DNA of 30,405 nucleotides from Deinococcus sp. (GTDB lineage Bacteria > Deinococcota > Deinococci > Deinococcales > Deinococcaceae). The DNA is taken from the NCBI RefSeq assembly GCF_018260555.1, contig NZ_JAGLBB010000042.1, forward strand, positions 1 through 30,405, written 5' to 3'. The position numbers were made by a program, and so were the translations under genes. Every line of letters begins with the position of its first letter. The first letter of the stretch is position 1. The notes beneath the pieces were generated by a model that was not told where the DNA came from, did no database searches, and saw nothing but the letters and a program-made list of their open reading frames with translations. Positions 1 to 7,564 of the stretch are shown in pieces.

Positions 1-22
1 GGCATTTTCGGTCTTCACAAAC

Positions 23-52
23 AGAAAGTGTCCCCTACCGGGGACGCTTTCT
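23..52. terminator. Hairpin terminator of an upstream gene outside the window
   Basis: Two arms, AGAAAG-T-GTCCCC and GGGGAC-G-CTTTCT, enclose a TACC tetraloop, giving a 13-pair stem with one T-G wobble. A short AT-rich stretch (CATAATTT) follows. This fits an intrinsic terminator for a gene that ends before the window begins. The function is inferred from structure only. Confidence 0.6.
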
Positions 53-78
53 CATAATTTCTGTCAGGCGGTCAGGTT

Positions 79-194
79 GGTGCAGTTCCGAATCAATCCG
101 AGCGGATGCGAATAGGAACGCCATACGCCCCTTCGCGGTATGGAGCCGCAGGCGGTGTCTTCCCGACTGTCGCGGAATGGCGCGGAATCCGTAT
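79..194 (-). repeat. Intergenic repeat family A, copy 1 (truncated at its 3' end)
   Basis: Read on the minus strand this copy starts with ATACGGATTCCG, continues through the shared core CACCGCCTGCGGCTCCATAC and the segment TCGCATCCGCTCGGATTGAT, and stops at GGAACTGCACC, so the closing half of the terminal hairpin is missing. It is the only copy in this orientation. Its core matches the copies near 2064 and 4285 closely. Nothing else convincing is visible between here and the malE promoter. Confidence 0.85.
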
Positions 195-423
195 GAGCAG
201 TTTGCAAAGATCGCTCGCTCCGAGCGGACTCGTAGCGCTGAGCCGCAGTGCTGATAGCAGCCAGGCGGATTCCAGGTACGCAGGTTTCAACGCGGAGGCG
301 TTGTCGGTCGTGGACGACACAGACGGCATCCGCAGGAGGCGCTGATCACGTTACGAGTGTTTCTTTCTGCGCCACGCCCTTCGGATGGTTGGCCCAGCCC
401 ACCGCTTTTTTTGAATCGGCCTT

Positions 424-502
424 GGAACTGTTTCCATTGACAGGGCCCCGGCGAGCATGTAACCTGACGCTACCTGAAATTAATACATGTGGAACCGTTT
501 CC
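424..502 (+). promoter_or_regulatory. malE promoter flanked by two near-palindromic operators
   Basis: A perfect -35 box TTGACA (437-442) is followed after 17 nt by TAACCT (460-465), a reasonable -10 box. The 12-mer GGAACTGTTTCC (424-435) ends just before the -35 box, and GGAACCGTTTCC (491-502) lies about 20-30 nt after the expected transcription start. Both are near-palindromes of the LacI/GalR operator type, and the downstream copy has the usual central CG. Repression by a LacI-family sugar regulator is an inference. No such regulator gene lies in the window. Confidence 0.6.
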
Positions 503-548
503 CAGATGAAGCGGGCTGGGCCTGTCCAGCACCCACCAAGGGGGATGC

Positions 549-1808
549 ATGAGGAAAGCTATTGCACTCGTGAGTTTAACCGTCGCCATTGCCGCCGCCA
601 CCAACGCCAGCGCCGTCACTGTGACGCTTGCCTGCGGAACCGTGGGCCAGGAACTTCAGCTCTGCAAGGACGGCGCTACTCGCTGGGCCAAGAAAACGGG
701 CAACATCGTCAAGATCTTCGAGAGCCCCAACCTGACCAACGACCGCCTGGGCTTGTACCAGCAGCAGCTGGCCGCCAAGAGCAGCGATATCGACGTGTAC
801 CAGCTGGATGTCGTGTGGCCCGGCTTTCTGGCCCAGCACTTCGTAGATCTAAAGGGCAAGGTCCCCGCCGCTGAAGTCAACGCGCACTTCAAGGGCATCA
901 TCGACGCCAACACCGTAAACGGCAAACTGGTCGCCATGCCCTGGTTCACCGACGCCGGCCTCCTGTTCTACCGCACCGACCTGCTCAAGAAGTACGGTTT
1001 CAGCGCCGCCCCCAAAACCTGGACGGAACTGGCCCTGATGGCCAGCAAGGTCCAGGCCGGCGAGCAGAAAACCAATAAGTCTTTCGCCGGGTACGTGTGG
1101 CAGGGCAAGAACTACGAGGGCCTGACCTGTGACGCCATGGAGTGGCTGGTCTCCTTCGGCGGCGGTACCATCGTCGACAGCACTGGCAAAATCACCATCA
1201 ACAACGCCCAGGCCGCCAAAGCTCTGGATACCGCCGCCAGCTGGATCAAGACCATCAGTCCCGCCGGCGTCACCACCTACGGTGAAGAGGAAGCGCGCGG
1301 CATCTTCCAATCCGGGAACGCCATGTTCATGCGCAACTGGCCGTACGCCTGGGCGCTCGGCCAGGGCGATGACAGCAAGGTCAAGGGCAAGATCGGCGTG
1401 GCACCCCTGCCCAGCGGCGGTAGCCGCAACGCCGCGACCCTCGGCGGCTGGCAGCTCGGCGTGAGCACCTACAGCAAGAACCAGGCCGCCGCCATCGAGC
1501 TCGTTCGCTACCTGTCCGGCCCGGCCGAGCAGAAGATCCGCGCCATCGAGGGTACGTACAACCCAACCATCCAGGCGCTGTACAAAGACAAGGACATCCT
1601 GAAGGCCAACCCCTTCTTCGGCAGCCTGTACAGCGTGTTCACGAGCGCCGTCGCGCGCCCTTCCGGCCCCACGAAAGGCAAGTACAACCAGGTGTCGCAG
1701 GCGTTCAGCTCTACCGTCAGTGACGTGCTGAACGGCAAGATGAAGGGGCAGGCCGCCGTGGCCAAGCTCTCGACCGACCTGGCCCGCATCAAGGGTCGCG
1801 GCTGGTAA
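549..1808 (+). CDS. malE: Sugar ABC transporter substrate-binding protein (maltose/trehalose type)
   Basis: This is a 419-aa extracellular solute-binding protein that delivers a sugar to the MalF/MalG permease. Residues 1-22 form a signal peptide: a positive MRK start, a hydrophobic stretch and an AxA-like cleavage site near NASA. The mature protein has typical family-1 binding-protein features, such as the MPWFTDAGLLFYRTDLLKKYG segment near residue 133 and the GGWQLGVSTYSKN segment near 300. The length matches the MalE family. A strong AAGGGGG ribosome site lies 4 nt before the ATG; an ATG 4 nt earlier is out of frame and gives no signal peptide. It is first in the malEFG order, behind a promoter with two operator-like palindromes. 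The exact substrate (maltose, trehalose, sucrose or maltodextrin) cannot be read from the sequence. Confidence 0.88.
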   Translation: MRKAIALVSLTVAIAAATNASAVTVTLACGTVGQELQLCKDGATRWAKKTGNIVKIFESPNLTNDRLGLYQQQLAAKSSDIDVYQLDVVWPGFLAQHFVDLKGKVPAAEVNAHFKGIIDANTVNGKLVAMPWFTDAGLLFYRTDLLKKYGFSAAPKTWTELALMASKVQAGEQKTNKSFAGYVWQGKNYEGLTCDAMEWLVSFGGGTIVDSTGKITINNAQAAKALDTAASWIKTISPAGVTTYGEEEARGIFQSGNAMFMRNWPYAWALGQGDDSKVKGKIGVAPLPSGGSRNAATLGGWQLGVSTYSKNQAAAIELVRYLSGPAEQKIRAIEGTYNPTIQALYKDKDILKANPFFGSLYSVFTSAVARPSGPTKGKYNQVSQAFSSTVSDVLNGKMKGQAAVAKLSTDLARIKGRGW

Positions 1809-1895
1809 GTGTTCACCACACGGCCTCGTTCGGGCCGGTGTGGGTCAGGGGGGGACGTCCGCGCCTGGGTGTCCCCTCCCCCCTTCCATTCTCTG

Positions 1896-1990
1896 ATACG
1901 CACTGCCGTTTGTTTCGGCGAGAACCCGCAACCGCGCCGGGCCGCAATCTTCCGGGTCAGCAATCCCGTCTACTCGGACTCGCATCCGCG
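1896..1990 (+). repeat. Intergenic repeat family A, divergent subtype (malE-malF gap)
   Basis: It starts GATACGCACTGCCGTTTGTTTCGG and continues with AACCCGC and GCGCCGGGCCGC, then ACTCGCATCCGCG. This left module matches the copy after livF (30042-30198), not the copies at 2064 or 4285. The terminal hairpin module is lost or decayed. The malE-malF gap of 579 bp holds this copy, the full copy at 2064-2200, and a small hairpin pair at 2234-2270 (TTCCGGTG/CACCGGAA and CCGGAACATTCCGG). I see no gene in the gap. Confidence 0.6.
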
Positions 1991-2063
1991 CGCATGGAGC
2001 GGTTGTCGAACCCCATTCCACCGATGAACGGATCGTGGGCACGGGGCCCAAAGCGTGCGTGTA

Positions 2064-2200
2064 ATACGGATTCCGCTCCATTCCGCCACAGTCGGAACAG
2101 CGCCGCCTGCGGCTCCATACCGCGAAGGGGCGTATCCTGTTCCTACTCGCATCCGCTCGGATTGATTCAGAACTGCACCGAATCAATCGGAATCCGTATA
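2064..2200 (+). repeat. Intergenic repeat family A, full-length copy (137 bp)
   Basis: The element begins ATACGGATTCC and ends GGAATCCGTAT, a perfect 11-bp inverted terminal repeat. Internally it has the CGCCGCCTGCGGCTCCATAC core and a hairpin GATTGATTC (2160-2168) / GAATCAATC (2180-2188) near the right end. It lies between malE and malF and resembles the small non-coding repeats known from Deinococcus genomes. Whether it acts as a processing, terminator or mobile element is unknown. Confidence 0.88.
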
Positions 2201-2387
2201 ACTTCAACGTGTCTCGCTGTTCCCTCACGGCATTCCGGTGCCCGCCATTCATTCACCGGAACATTCCGGTTAACGGTAGCGAATGATCCGGGGCCGCCCA
2301 TCAATGCCCGCTCTGTGCCCCCTCTGTGCCCGGCCCGCCTGGATACCCGCGCCGTTCTGACCACGTGCCGAAGGAGGCTTTCCGATC

Positions 2388-3329
2388 ATGACCGTGAATG
2401 CTGCGCCGCAACCCACCAAGACCCGTAGCATTGCGGCGGCCCGCGCCCGACAGGCCTTCTGGCTACTGCTGCCCACCCTGATCGCTATTGCGTTGGTCGC
2501 CGGGTACCCGTTGTACCGCACCATCTACTTCGCGCTGTTCGAGGCGAACCTGACTACCCCGGATCAGCGGACGTTCATCGGTCTGGAGAACTTCTGGTTT
2601 ACCACTGACGACGGTATCGCGCTGGGCTTCCTGCAGGACCCCAAGTGGTGGGGCGCCGTGAAGAACACGCTGCAATTCACAGTGGTCTCTGTGTTCCTGG
2701 AGACGGTGTTCGGAATGATCATTGCGCTGGTCGTGAACAGTGCGTTCAAGGGCCGCGGGTTTCTGCGGACCGCCATGCTGGTCCCCTGGGCGATTCCCAC
2801 GGTCGTCTCGGCGCAGATGTGGGCGTACCTGTACAACGACTCCTTCGGCCTGGTAGGGCGCGGCCTGCTGGGCGGCGTGGCGCTGCTGGCCAGCTCCAAC
2901 GAGTTGCTGGGAGTCGAGCAGCGCATCTGGGCGATGATCGCGGTGGATGTCTGGAAGACCACGTCGTTCATGGCGCTGCTGCTCCTGGCAGGGTTGCAGA
3001 GCCTGCCGGGCGACATGTACGAGGCAGCCGACATGGACGGCGCGAGCAAGTGGACACAATTCTGGCGGCTGACGCTGCCACTGCTCCGCCCGGCACTCCT
3101 GGTGGCACTGGTGTTCCGCAGCCTGGACGCCCTGCGCGTGTTCGACATCATGTCCGTGATGCTGGGGAACGTCAGCGCGGCCCGCACCAGCATGACCGGG
3201 TACGCCCGTCAGGCGCTGATCGACAATCAACTGCTGGGCATGGGCAGCGCCGTGAGCGTGGCCGTGTTCGTGATCATCATGGTGATCGTCGTGATCTACG
3301 TCACGGCGTTCCGCGTGCGGTTTGACTGA
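2388..3329 (+). CDS. malF: Sugar ABC transporter permease, MalF type
   Basis: This 313-aa integral membrane protein forms the sugar channel together with MalG. It has six predicted hydrophobic segments, the first at about residues 23-45 (LLLPTLIAIALVAGYPLY) and the last at about 285-306. The EAA loop that docks the ATPase is clear at about residues 212-235: EAADMDGASKWTQFWRLTLP. It is shorter than E. coli MalF because it lacks the large periplasmic P2 domain, as is usual for binding-protein-dependent sugar permeases outside enterics. An AAGGAGG ribosome site lies 10 nt before the ATG. The 579-bp gap behind malE is unusual for a cotranscribed permease and contains two repeats. No ATPase gene lies nearby, so a shared MalK/MsmX-type ATPase elsewhere is likely. 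Confidence 0.9.
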   Translation: MTVNAAPQPTKTRSIAAARARQAFWLLLPTLIAIALVAGYPLYRTIYFALFEANLTTPDQRTFIGLENFWFTTDDGIALGFLQDPKWWGAVKNTLQFTVVSVFLETVFGMIIALVVNSAFKGRGFLRTAMLVPWAIPTVVSAQMWAYLYNDSFGLVGRGLLGGVALLASSNELLGVEQRIWAMIAVDVWKTTSFMALLLLAGLQSLPGDMYEAADMDGASKWTQFWRLTLPLLRPALLVALVFRSLDALRVFDIMSVMLGNVSAARTSMTGYARQALIDNQLLGMGSAVSVAVFVIIMVIVVIYVTAFRVRFD

Positions 3330-3353
3330 ACTCCCACACACGGAGGTGAACAC

Positions 3354-4205
3354 ATGAACCTGAAAAGCAAGAGTCCCGCCCTGTACTACCTACAACGCGC
3401 CGCGTTCTACCTGCTGGTGATCGTGATCGGCGTGTACCTGCTCGCTCCATTCTTCTGGGCGGTCCTGACCAGCCTCCGTTCGCCTGGCGACCTGTTCCTG
3501 ACGCCCACGCAGTTCATGGCGGCGCAAACCACCCTCAGCAACTACACCGAGGTGTTCGCCAACCCGAACTTCCAGCGCGGCCTGCTGCAATCGCTGATCG
3601 TGGCGGTCGGATCGGTCGCCATCAGCCTGCTGCTGGGTGCGTTCTCGGCCTACGCGCTGGGCCGATTCCGGTTCAAGGGCAAGGCCGTCGTGATGTACGT
3701 GATCCTGGCGGTCAGTGTGTTCCCGCAGATCGCAGTGCTCTCGGGCCTATACACCCTGATCAACACCTTCGGGCTGTACAACAACCCACTGGGCCTGATC
3801 ACGTCGTACCTGATCTTCACCATTCCGTTCACGGTATGGGTGCTGACCAGTTTCGTGCGTGACATTCCAGGCGAACTGGAAGAAGCGGCGCTGGTAGACG
3901 GCGCCAGCCCCCTGCAGACGCTGTTCCTGGTCCTGTTTCCGGTCATGATGCCGGCGCTGGTCACGACGGGCCTGCTGGCGTTCATCAACGCCTGGAACGA
4001 GTACCTCTTCGCGCTGACGTTTACCAGTACCAACCGAACCGTGCCGGTCGTGATCGCGAATTACTCTGGGGCCACGCAGTTCGACCAACCGTGGGGACAG
4101 ATCATGGCCGCCAGCATCGTGGTGACGGTGCCCCTGATTATTCTGGTGCTGGTGTTCCAACGCAACATCGTGTCTGGCCTGACTGCCGGGGCCGTCAAGG
4201 GCTGA
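3354..4205 (+). CDS. malG: Sugar ABC transporter permease, MalG type
   Basis: This is the second permease of the sugar importer, 283 aa with six hydrophobic segments. It carries the EAA motif EEAALVDGASPLQTLFLVLFP at about residues 176-196, followed by a membrane segment and the NAWNEYLFAL motif that is typical of MalG. It follows malF after 24 bp, with a CGGAGGTG ribosome site 5 nt before the ATG, so the two are clearly cotranscribed. A strong GC hairpin about 30 bp after the stop probably ends the operon. The length equals the family's usual length. Substrate specificity depends on the binding protein and is not certain. Confidence 0.9.
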   Translation: MNLKSKSPALYYLQRAAFYLLVIVIGVYLLAPFFWAVLTSLRSPGDLFLTPTQFMAAQTTLSNYTEVFANPNFQRGLLQSLIVAVGSVAISLLLGAFSAYALGRFRFKGKAVVMYVILAVSVFPQIAVLSGLYTLINTFGLYNNPLGLITSYLIFTIPFTVWVLTSFVRDIPGELEEAALVDGASPLQTLFLVLFPVMMPALVTTGLLAFINAWNEYLFALTFTSTNRTVPVVIANYSGATQFDQPWGQIMAASIVVTVPLIILVLVFQRNIVSGLTAGAVKG

Positions 4206-4232
4206 TCCAGCCCGGCGGTCCGTCACGGCGGA

Positions 4233-4276
4233 GGGGGCCGCGCGCTCCGGAACGATGCTGGTCACACGCGGCCCCC
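4233..4276 (+). terminator. Hairpin after malG
   Basis: GGGGGCCGCG (4233-4242) and CGCGGCCCCC (4267-4276) form a perfect 10-bp stem with a 24-nt loop. There is no T tract, as is common for terminators in high-GC genomes. Position right after malG supports a role in ending the malEFG transcript. Confidence 0.5.
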
Positions 4277-4284
4277 GCCACCTG

Positions 4285-4418
4285 ATACGGATTCCGCTCC
4301 ATTCCACCACAGTCGGAAAAGCGCCGCCTGCGGCTCCATGCCGCGAAATCCGTATGCTGTTCCTACTCGCGTCCGCTCGGATTGATTAGGAAGTAACCGA
4401 ATCAATCGGAATCCGTAT
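4285..4418 (+). repeat. Intergenic repeat family A, full-length copy (134 bp)
   Basis: It begins ATACGGATTCC and ends GGAATCCGTAT, again a perfect 11-bp inverted terminal repeat, and is about 90 percent alike by eye to the copy at 2064. The core differs by carrying AAATCCGTATG where the other copy has AAGGGGCGTATC. It lies between malG and pfkA, which converge, directly after the malG hairpin. Confidence 0.88.
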
Positions 4419-4453
4419 GACAGGTTGACCTGCTTCGATGCTGGTCACTGCTC

Positions 4454-4507
4454 ACACGGAATCCGCTTCACTACCGCAAAGGGGCGTCTCTTGCTCCCAC
4501 TCACCCC
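4454..4507 (+). repeat. Intergenic repeat family A, decayed internal-deletion fragment
   Basis: ACACGGAATCCGCTTCACT is joined directly to ACCGCAAAGGGGCGTCTC and a TGCTCCCACTCAC tail. These match the start and middle of family A with the segment between them missing. It sits 35 bp beyond the full copy at 4285 and just after the pfkA stop on the other strand. The rest of this gap shows only a weak GGGCA/TGCCC hairpin (4511-4526) that could end the pfkA transcript. Confidence 0.5.
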
Positions 4508-4535
4508 GCCGGGCACGATGCTGCCCATTCGGTGA

Positions 4536-5591
4536 TCAGATGCTGAGGGTTTTGGCGCAGCGGTACAGGTCGCGGCTCACGTCCTTGCGTTTCTGCCAGG
4601 TGTCGCTGAGCGGCACGTAGACGATGCCGTGGTTCTGGCGGCCGATCATGACGTTGCTGCGGCCGTCCATCAGTGCGTACACGGCGGCTTCGCCCAGGCG
4701 GCTGGCGAGCACCCTGTCGCTGCTGACGGGGCTCCCGCCGCGCTGGATGTGACCCAGGATGCTGACGCGGGTTTCCATGCCCGTGCCGGCCTGGATGGCG
4801 TCGGCCACGCCCTGAGCGCCACCCGGGTAGCCTTCCGCGACGATGATGATGCTGCCGGTCTTGCCCTTGGCGACGCTCTGCTTGACGACGTCCAGGACGC
4901 AACTGACGTCCTTGGCGTCTTCTGGAATGAAGACTTCCTCGGCGCCTCCGGCCACGGCGACGTCCAGGGCGATGTGGCCGGCGTGGCGGCCCATGACTTC
5001 GATCACGAAGATGCGCTCGTGGCTGGCCCCGGTGTCGCGAAGTTTATCCACGGCGTCCAGGGCGGTCTCGACGGCCGTGAAGTACCCGATGGTGTGGTCG
5101 GTGCCGTACAGGTCGTTGTCGATGGTGCCGGGCAGGCCGATCACGGGAATGCCGTGCTCCTGCTGGAGGGCGTGCGCCCCGTGGAAGCTGCCGTCGCCGC
5201 CAATGACGATCAGCCCGTCCACGTTCCAGTCGCGCAGGTGTTGCGCGCCGCGCGCGCGGCCTTCCGGGGTGCGCCAGGTGGAGCTGCGGGCGGTCAGGAG
5301 GATGGTGCCGCCGCGCTGGATGGTGTTGGCCACGTCGCGCGGCCCGAGGGTCTGTAACTCCCCGCGGTGCAGGCCGGAGAAGCCGCGGCGCACACCGACG
5401 ACCCCGACGCCCTCGAAGGTGGCGGTGCGCACGACCGCGCGGATGGCGGCGTTCATGCCGGGGGCGTCGCCGCCGCTGGTCAGGACGGCGATCCGGCGCA
5501 CGCCGCTGGGGTTGGGGTGACGGGTGGCTTGAGCGGTGAGGGGGGCGGCGTGGGATGCGGTGTGGGCGGCGGGGGCGTGCTGGTCGGTCAT
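4536..5591 (-). CDS. pfkA: ATP-dependent 6-phosphofructokinase
   Basis: This 351-aa enzyme phosphorylates fructose 6-phosphate to fructose 1,6-bisphosphate, the committed step of glycolysis. Clear motifs are LTSGGDAPGMN (38-47), GGDGS (131-135, ATP site), PGTIDND with the catalytic aspartate (154-160), MGRHAG (200-205) and GHIQRGGSP. The residue after GGDGS and the TSGGDAPG loop fit an ATP enzyme rather than a pyrophosphate enzyme. It is about 30 residues longer than E. coli PfkA because of an Ala/Pro/His-rich N-terminus; the ATG used is the first one and has only a weak GAGG ribosome site, so a later start cannot be excluded. It starts 12 nt after the rsmI stop and is the last gene of that operon. 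Confidence 0.95.
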   Translation of the reverse strand: MTDQHAPAAHTASHAAPLTAQATRHPNPSGVRRIAVLTSGGDAPGMNAAIRAVVRTATFEGVGVVGVRRGFSGLHRGELQTLGPRDVANTIQRGGTILLTARSSTWRTPEGRARGAQHLRDWNVDGLIVIGGDGSFHGAHALQQEHGIPVIGLPGTIDNDLYGTDHTIGYFTAVETALDAVDKLRDTGASHERIFVIEVMGRHAGHIALDVAVAGGAEEVFIPEDAKDVSCVLDVVKQSVAKGKTGSIIIVAEGYPGGAQGVADAIQAGTGMETRVSILGHIQRGGSPVSSDRVLASRLGEAAVYALMDGRSNVMIGRQNHGIVYVPLSDTWQKRKDVSRDLYRCAKTLSI

Positions 5592-5603
5592 AGTGGCCTC
5601 GCT

Positions 5604-6611
5604 TCATGGGCGGCGTGTCGGCGGTTCGGCCTGGGTGCCGGTGGCCTGTAATGCCAGAGCATATGCGTCATTCTTACGCAAACCCTGCGATACGAGAAGA
5701 TCACGTATATCCCTGACCCCCAGTCCCGTGGCGGCCCAGGTCTGCGCCTGCCCCAGGTGATCGACCTGCGCGGCCTCGGCGGCCCGCTCCGCGTCACTGC
5801 GGCCCGCGACGACCACGGCAATCTCGCCGCGCACGCCACCACTGAAGTGCGCGGCCAGTTCGGTCAGGGTGCCACGCGCCGTTTCCTCGAAGCGCTTACT
5901 GAGTTCGCGCGTGACGCTGGCCGCGCGCGTTTCCCCGCACGCCTGCGCGAGGTCCAGCAGCGTGGCGTGCAGGCGGTGTGGACTCTCGTACAGCACGCTG
6001 GTTTCCGCACGGGCCGCGACGGCCGACAGGCGTTCCTTGCGCTCCCGGCCACTGCGCGGCAGGAACCCCTCGAAGGTGAAGCGCCCGCCGGGCAGGCCCG
6101 ACAGGACCAGCGCGGGCACGAAGGCGGTCGCGCCGGGCAGCACCTCCACGGGAAGGCCGGCAGCCACGGCCGCCTGCACCAGCTCCGCGCCCGGGTCGCT
6201 GATGCCGGGCGTGCCAGCGTCACTGACGTACGCCAGGCGCGGGTACTTCTCCAGGACCTGCGGCGCGCGGCGCATAGTGTGCGCGTCTAGCCGCACCAGC
6301 GGCTTGCGGATGCCCAGGTGCGTCAGCAGCGCCCCGGTGCGGCGGGTGTCCTCGCAGGCGACCGCGTCGGCGGCTCGCAACACGTCCAGCGCCCGCAGCG
6401 TGATGTCACCCAGGTTCCCGACCGGGGTGGGCACCAGCCACACGCGCGCCCCGTCCGGAATGACGGGCGGGCTGAAGTCGGTGTCCGCCACTGCGTCCCG
6501 GTCCGGGTACAGGTCAGGGCCGGGTTGCGTGCCCGGGCCTCCGTGCCGGTCGGGATCAGGTCGGGGCTGTCCGGGCGGGCCAGGGTACAGACCGGTGCGC
6601 GGGTCACTCAT
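5604..6611 (-). CDS. rsmI: 16S rRNA (cytidine(1402)-2'-O)-methyltransferase
   Basis: RsmI methylates the 2'-OH of C1402 in the ribosomal decoding centre using SAM. The tetrapyrrole-methylase fold is recognised from VPTPVGNLGDITLRA (about 59-73), CEDTRRTG, YVSDAGTPGISDPG (about 128-141), LPGATAFVPAL and FEGFLPRSGRERKERL. At 335 aa it is about 45 residues longer than E. coli RsmI; the extra part is a Pro/Gly/Asp-rich N-terminus of low complexity. The ATG overlaps the end of the preceding gene by 8 bp, which supports this start through translational coupling, and pfkA follows after 12 nt. Grouping of an rRNA modification enzyme with pfkA is a transcript arrangement and not a known pathway link. 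Confidence 0.93.
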   Translation of the reverse strand: MSDPRTGLYPGPPGQPRPDPDRHGGPGTQPGPDLYPDRDAVADTDFSPPVIPDGARVWLVPTPVGNLGDITLRALDVLRAADAVACEDTRRTGALLTHLGIRKPLVRLDAHTMRRAPQVLEKYPRLAYVSDAGTPGISDPGAELVQAAVAAGLPVEVLPGATAFVPALVLSGLPGGRFTFEGFLPRSGRERKERLSAVAARAETSVLYESPHRLHATLLDLAQACGETRAASVTRELSKRFEETARGTLTELAAHFSGGVRGEIAVVVAGRSDAERAAEAAQVDHLGQAQTWAATGLGVRDIRDLLVSQGLRKNDAYALALQATGTQAEPPTRRP

Positions 6612-6966
6612 TGGCCGGTTCTGTTCCGGGCTGCAGTGGTCCGGGGCGCAGTGGTCCGTGCCGCAGCGGCGCGGTCAGCACATGCCCGAATTCACTGGCG
6701 GCGCTGCTGGCCCGCTCGCCCAGTTGACTGGCCTGCTCACTGGCCTGCGAGCCGATCTGCGCGGCGCGTTCCGTGAAACTGGCGGCCAGTCCGGTGTTCG
6801 GTTTCAGGCGCACCTTGACCTTGCGCGGGCGCTTGAGAACGTTGGTGATGCGGGCGCGTAGCAGTTCGCCCTCGCCGACCGTGACGGTCACGACCGTGCC
6901 TTCGGGCAGGCGACCTCCGATCACGACAACCACGCCGTTTTCCACGACGCCCTTGTAGGCTTTCAT
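6604..6966 (-). CDS. Conserved hypothetical protein, 120 aa
   Basis: The start is the ATG at 6966, with an AGGAGAG ribosome site a few nt upstream and an ATGA overlap with the gene before it; a longer open frame upstream is not used. Residues 1-33 are a beta-rich segment (MKAYKGVVENGVVVVIGG followed by LPEGTVVTVTVGEGE) that resembles the short beta fold of DUF104-like antitoxins, but the match is loose. Residues 36-55 are very basic. Residues 62-95 form an Ala/Ser/Gln-rich amphipathic helix (AAQIGSQASEQASQLGERAS), and the tail is Pro/Gly-rich. It overlaps rsmI by 8 bp. I do not recognise a function. Confidence 0.75.
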   Translation of the reverse strand: MKAYKGVVENGVVVVIGGRLPEGTVVTVTVGEGELLRARITNVLKRPRKVKVRLKPNTGLAASFTERAAQIGSQASEQASQLGERASSAASEFGHVLTAPLRHGPLRPGPLQPGTEPANE

Positions 6967-7391
6967 GCTTCTCTCCTCTGGGCGCGGCGTTGCCGCCGCT
7001 CGGCGCTCGACAGTGATTCCCTCAACGCGACGATCTCGGACTCGCGTGCGCCAGCCAGCCGCGCGTACCGGTCGATGACTTCTGCGGCCTCGCGGCGGCG
7101 ATCCAGGCGCAGCAGCATGCTGCCCAGGTGCTCGTCCGACACGAAGTACGACCGGGGATTCTGCGGATCGGCCTCTACCTGCGCGCGCGCCGCTTCCAGC
7201 CGCGCCAGGCGGACGCGGTGCCGGTTGACCTGCCAGCGCACCAGGAACGTGGCCAGTCCGAAGGTCAACAGGGCGCCCATGACCGACACGGACACGGCCT
7301 CCGGCACGCCCACCACCGATCCCAGACGCACCGTCAACGGAAAACAGAAGGCCAGGACGGCCAGGACAGCCAGGGTCGCCGCGTAGTTCAC
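6963..7391 (-). CDS. Small membrane protein with cytoplasmic helical tail, 142 aa
   Basis: Two hydrophobic segments (about residues 4-24 and 32-52) form a membrane hairpin, followed by a charged helical region with a TPR-like stretch (LGSMLLRLDRRREAAEVIDRYARL, split here by position 88-111) and a basic tail. It starts at a GTG with no visible ribosome site. That GTG overlaps the TGA of a leaderless 20-codon micro-ORF as GTGA, so translation is probably by re-initiation. Its own stop overlaps the next gene as ATGA. It heads the rsmI-pfkA operon. I do not recognise a named family; scaffold or assembly roles are only guesses. Confidence 0.72.
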   Translation of the reverse strand: MNYAATLAVLAVLAFCFPLTVRLGSVVGVPEAVSVSVMGALLTFGLATFLVRWQVNRHRVRLARLEAARAQVEADPQNPRSYFVSDEHLGSMLLRLDRRREAAEVIDRYARLAGARESEIVALRESLSSAERRQRRAQRREA

Positions 7392-7450
7392 GAGCGTTCT
7401 GTCCGGACGGCCCGCCGGTTCGGTCCAGAAGTGTTCGTCGCGCCTTGCAT
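7388..7450 (-). CDS. Leaderless 20-codon micro-ORF coupled to the membrane protein gene
   Basis: The ATG lies exactly 7 nt after TAGACT, the spacing expected for a leaderless mRNA in Deinococcus. It encodes 20 residues starting MQGATNTSG and ending RTERS. Its TGA overlaps the GTG of the next gene as GTGA, a -1 shift. The next gene has no Shine-Dalgarno site, so this micro-ORF probably brings ribosomes to it. Whether the peptide itself matters is unknown. Confidence 0.6.
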   Translation of the reverse strand: MQGATNTSGPNRRAVRTERS

Positions 7451-7457
7451 GACGGAC

Positions 7458-7463
7458 AGTCTA
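7458..7463 (-). promoter_or_regulatory. -10 box TAGACT of the rsmI-pfkA operon
   Basis: TAGACT on the minus strand lies 7 nt before the micro-ORF ATG. No good -35 box is visible, which is common for such promoters. It is divergent from the rlmH promoter about 90 bp away. Confidence 0.55.
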
Positions 7464-7551
7464 ACGGGCCGGAGCGCGCCGCACCGTGCACGCCACCCGC
7501 CTTCAGTCTGCGCGTCCCCGGGAGGAGCGCGGTCAGTGCGCCGTGGTGACG

Positions 7552-7557
7552 TAGGCT
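7552..7557 (+). promoter_or_regulatory. -10 box TAGGCT of leaderless rlmH
   Basis: TAGGCT is followed by 7 nt and then the rlmH GTG. There is no ribosome site, so rlmH is expected to be translated from a leaderless mRNA. Confidence 0.6.
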
Positions 7558-7564
7558 GGCAGGC

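Noticed and set aside
2463..3353. Long minus-strand open frame opposite malF
   Set aside because: It is a GC-rich antisense shadow of malF: rich in His, Gln and Arg, no start signal and no domain, while malF has clear motifs.
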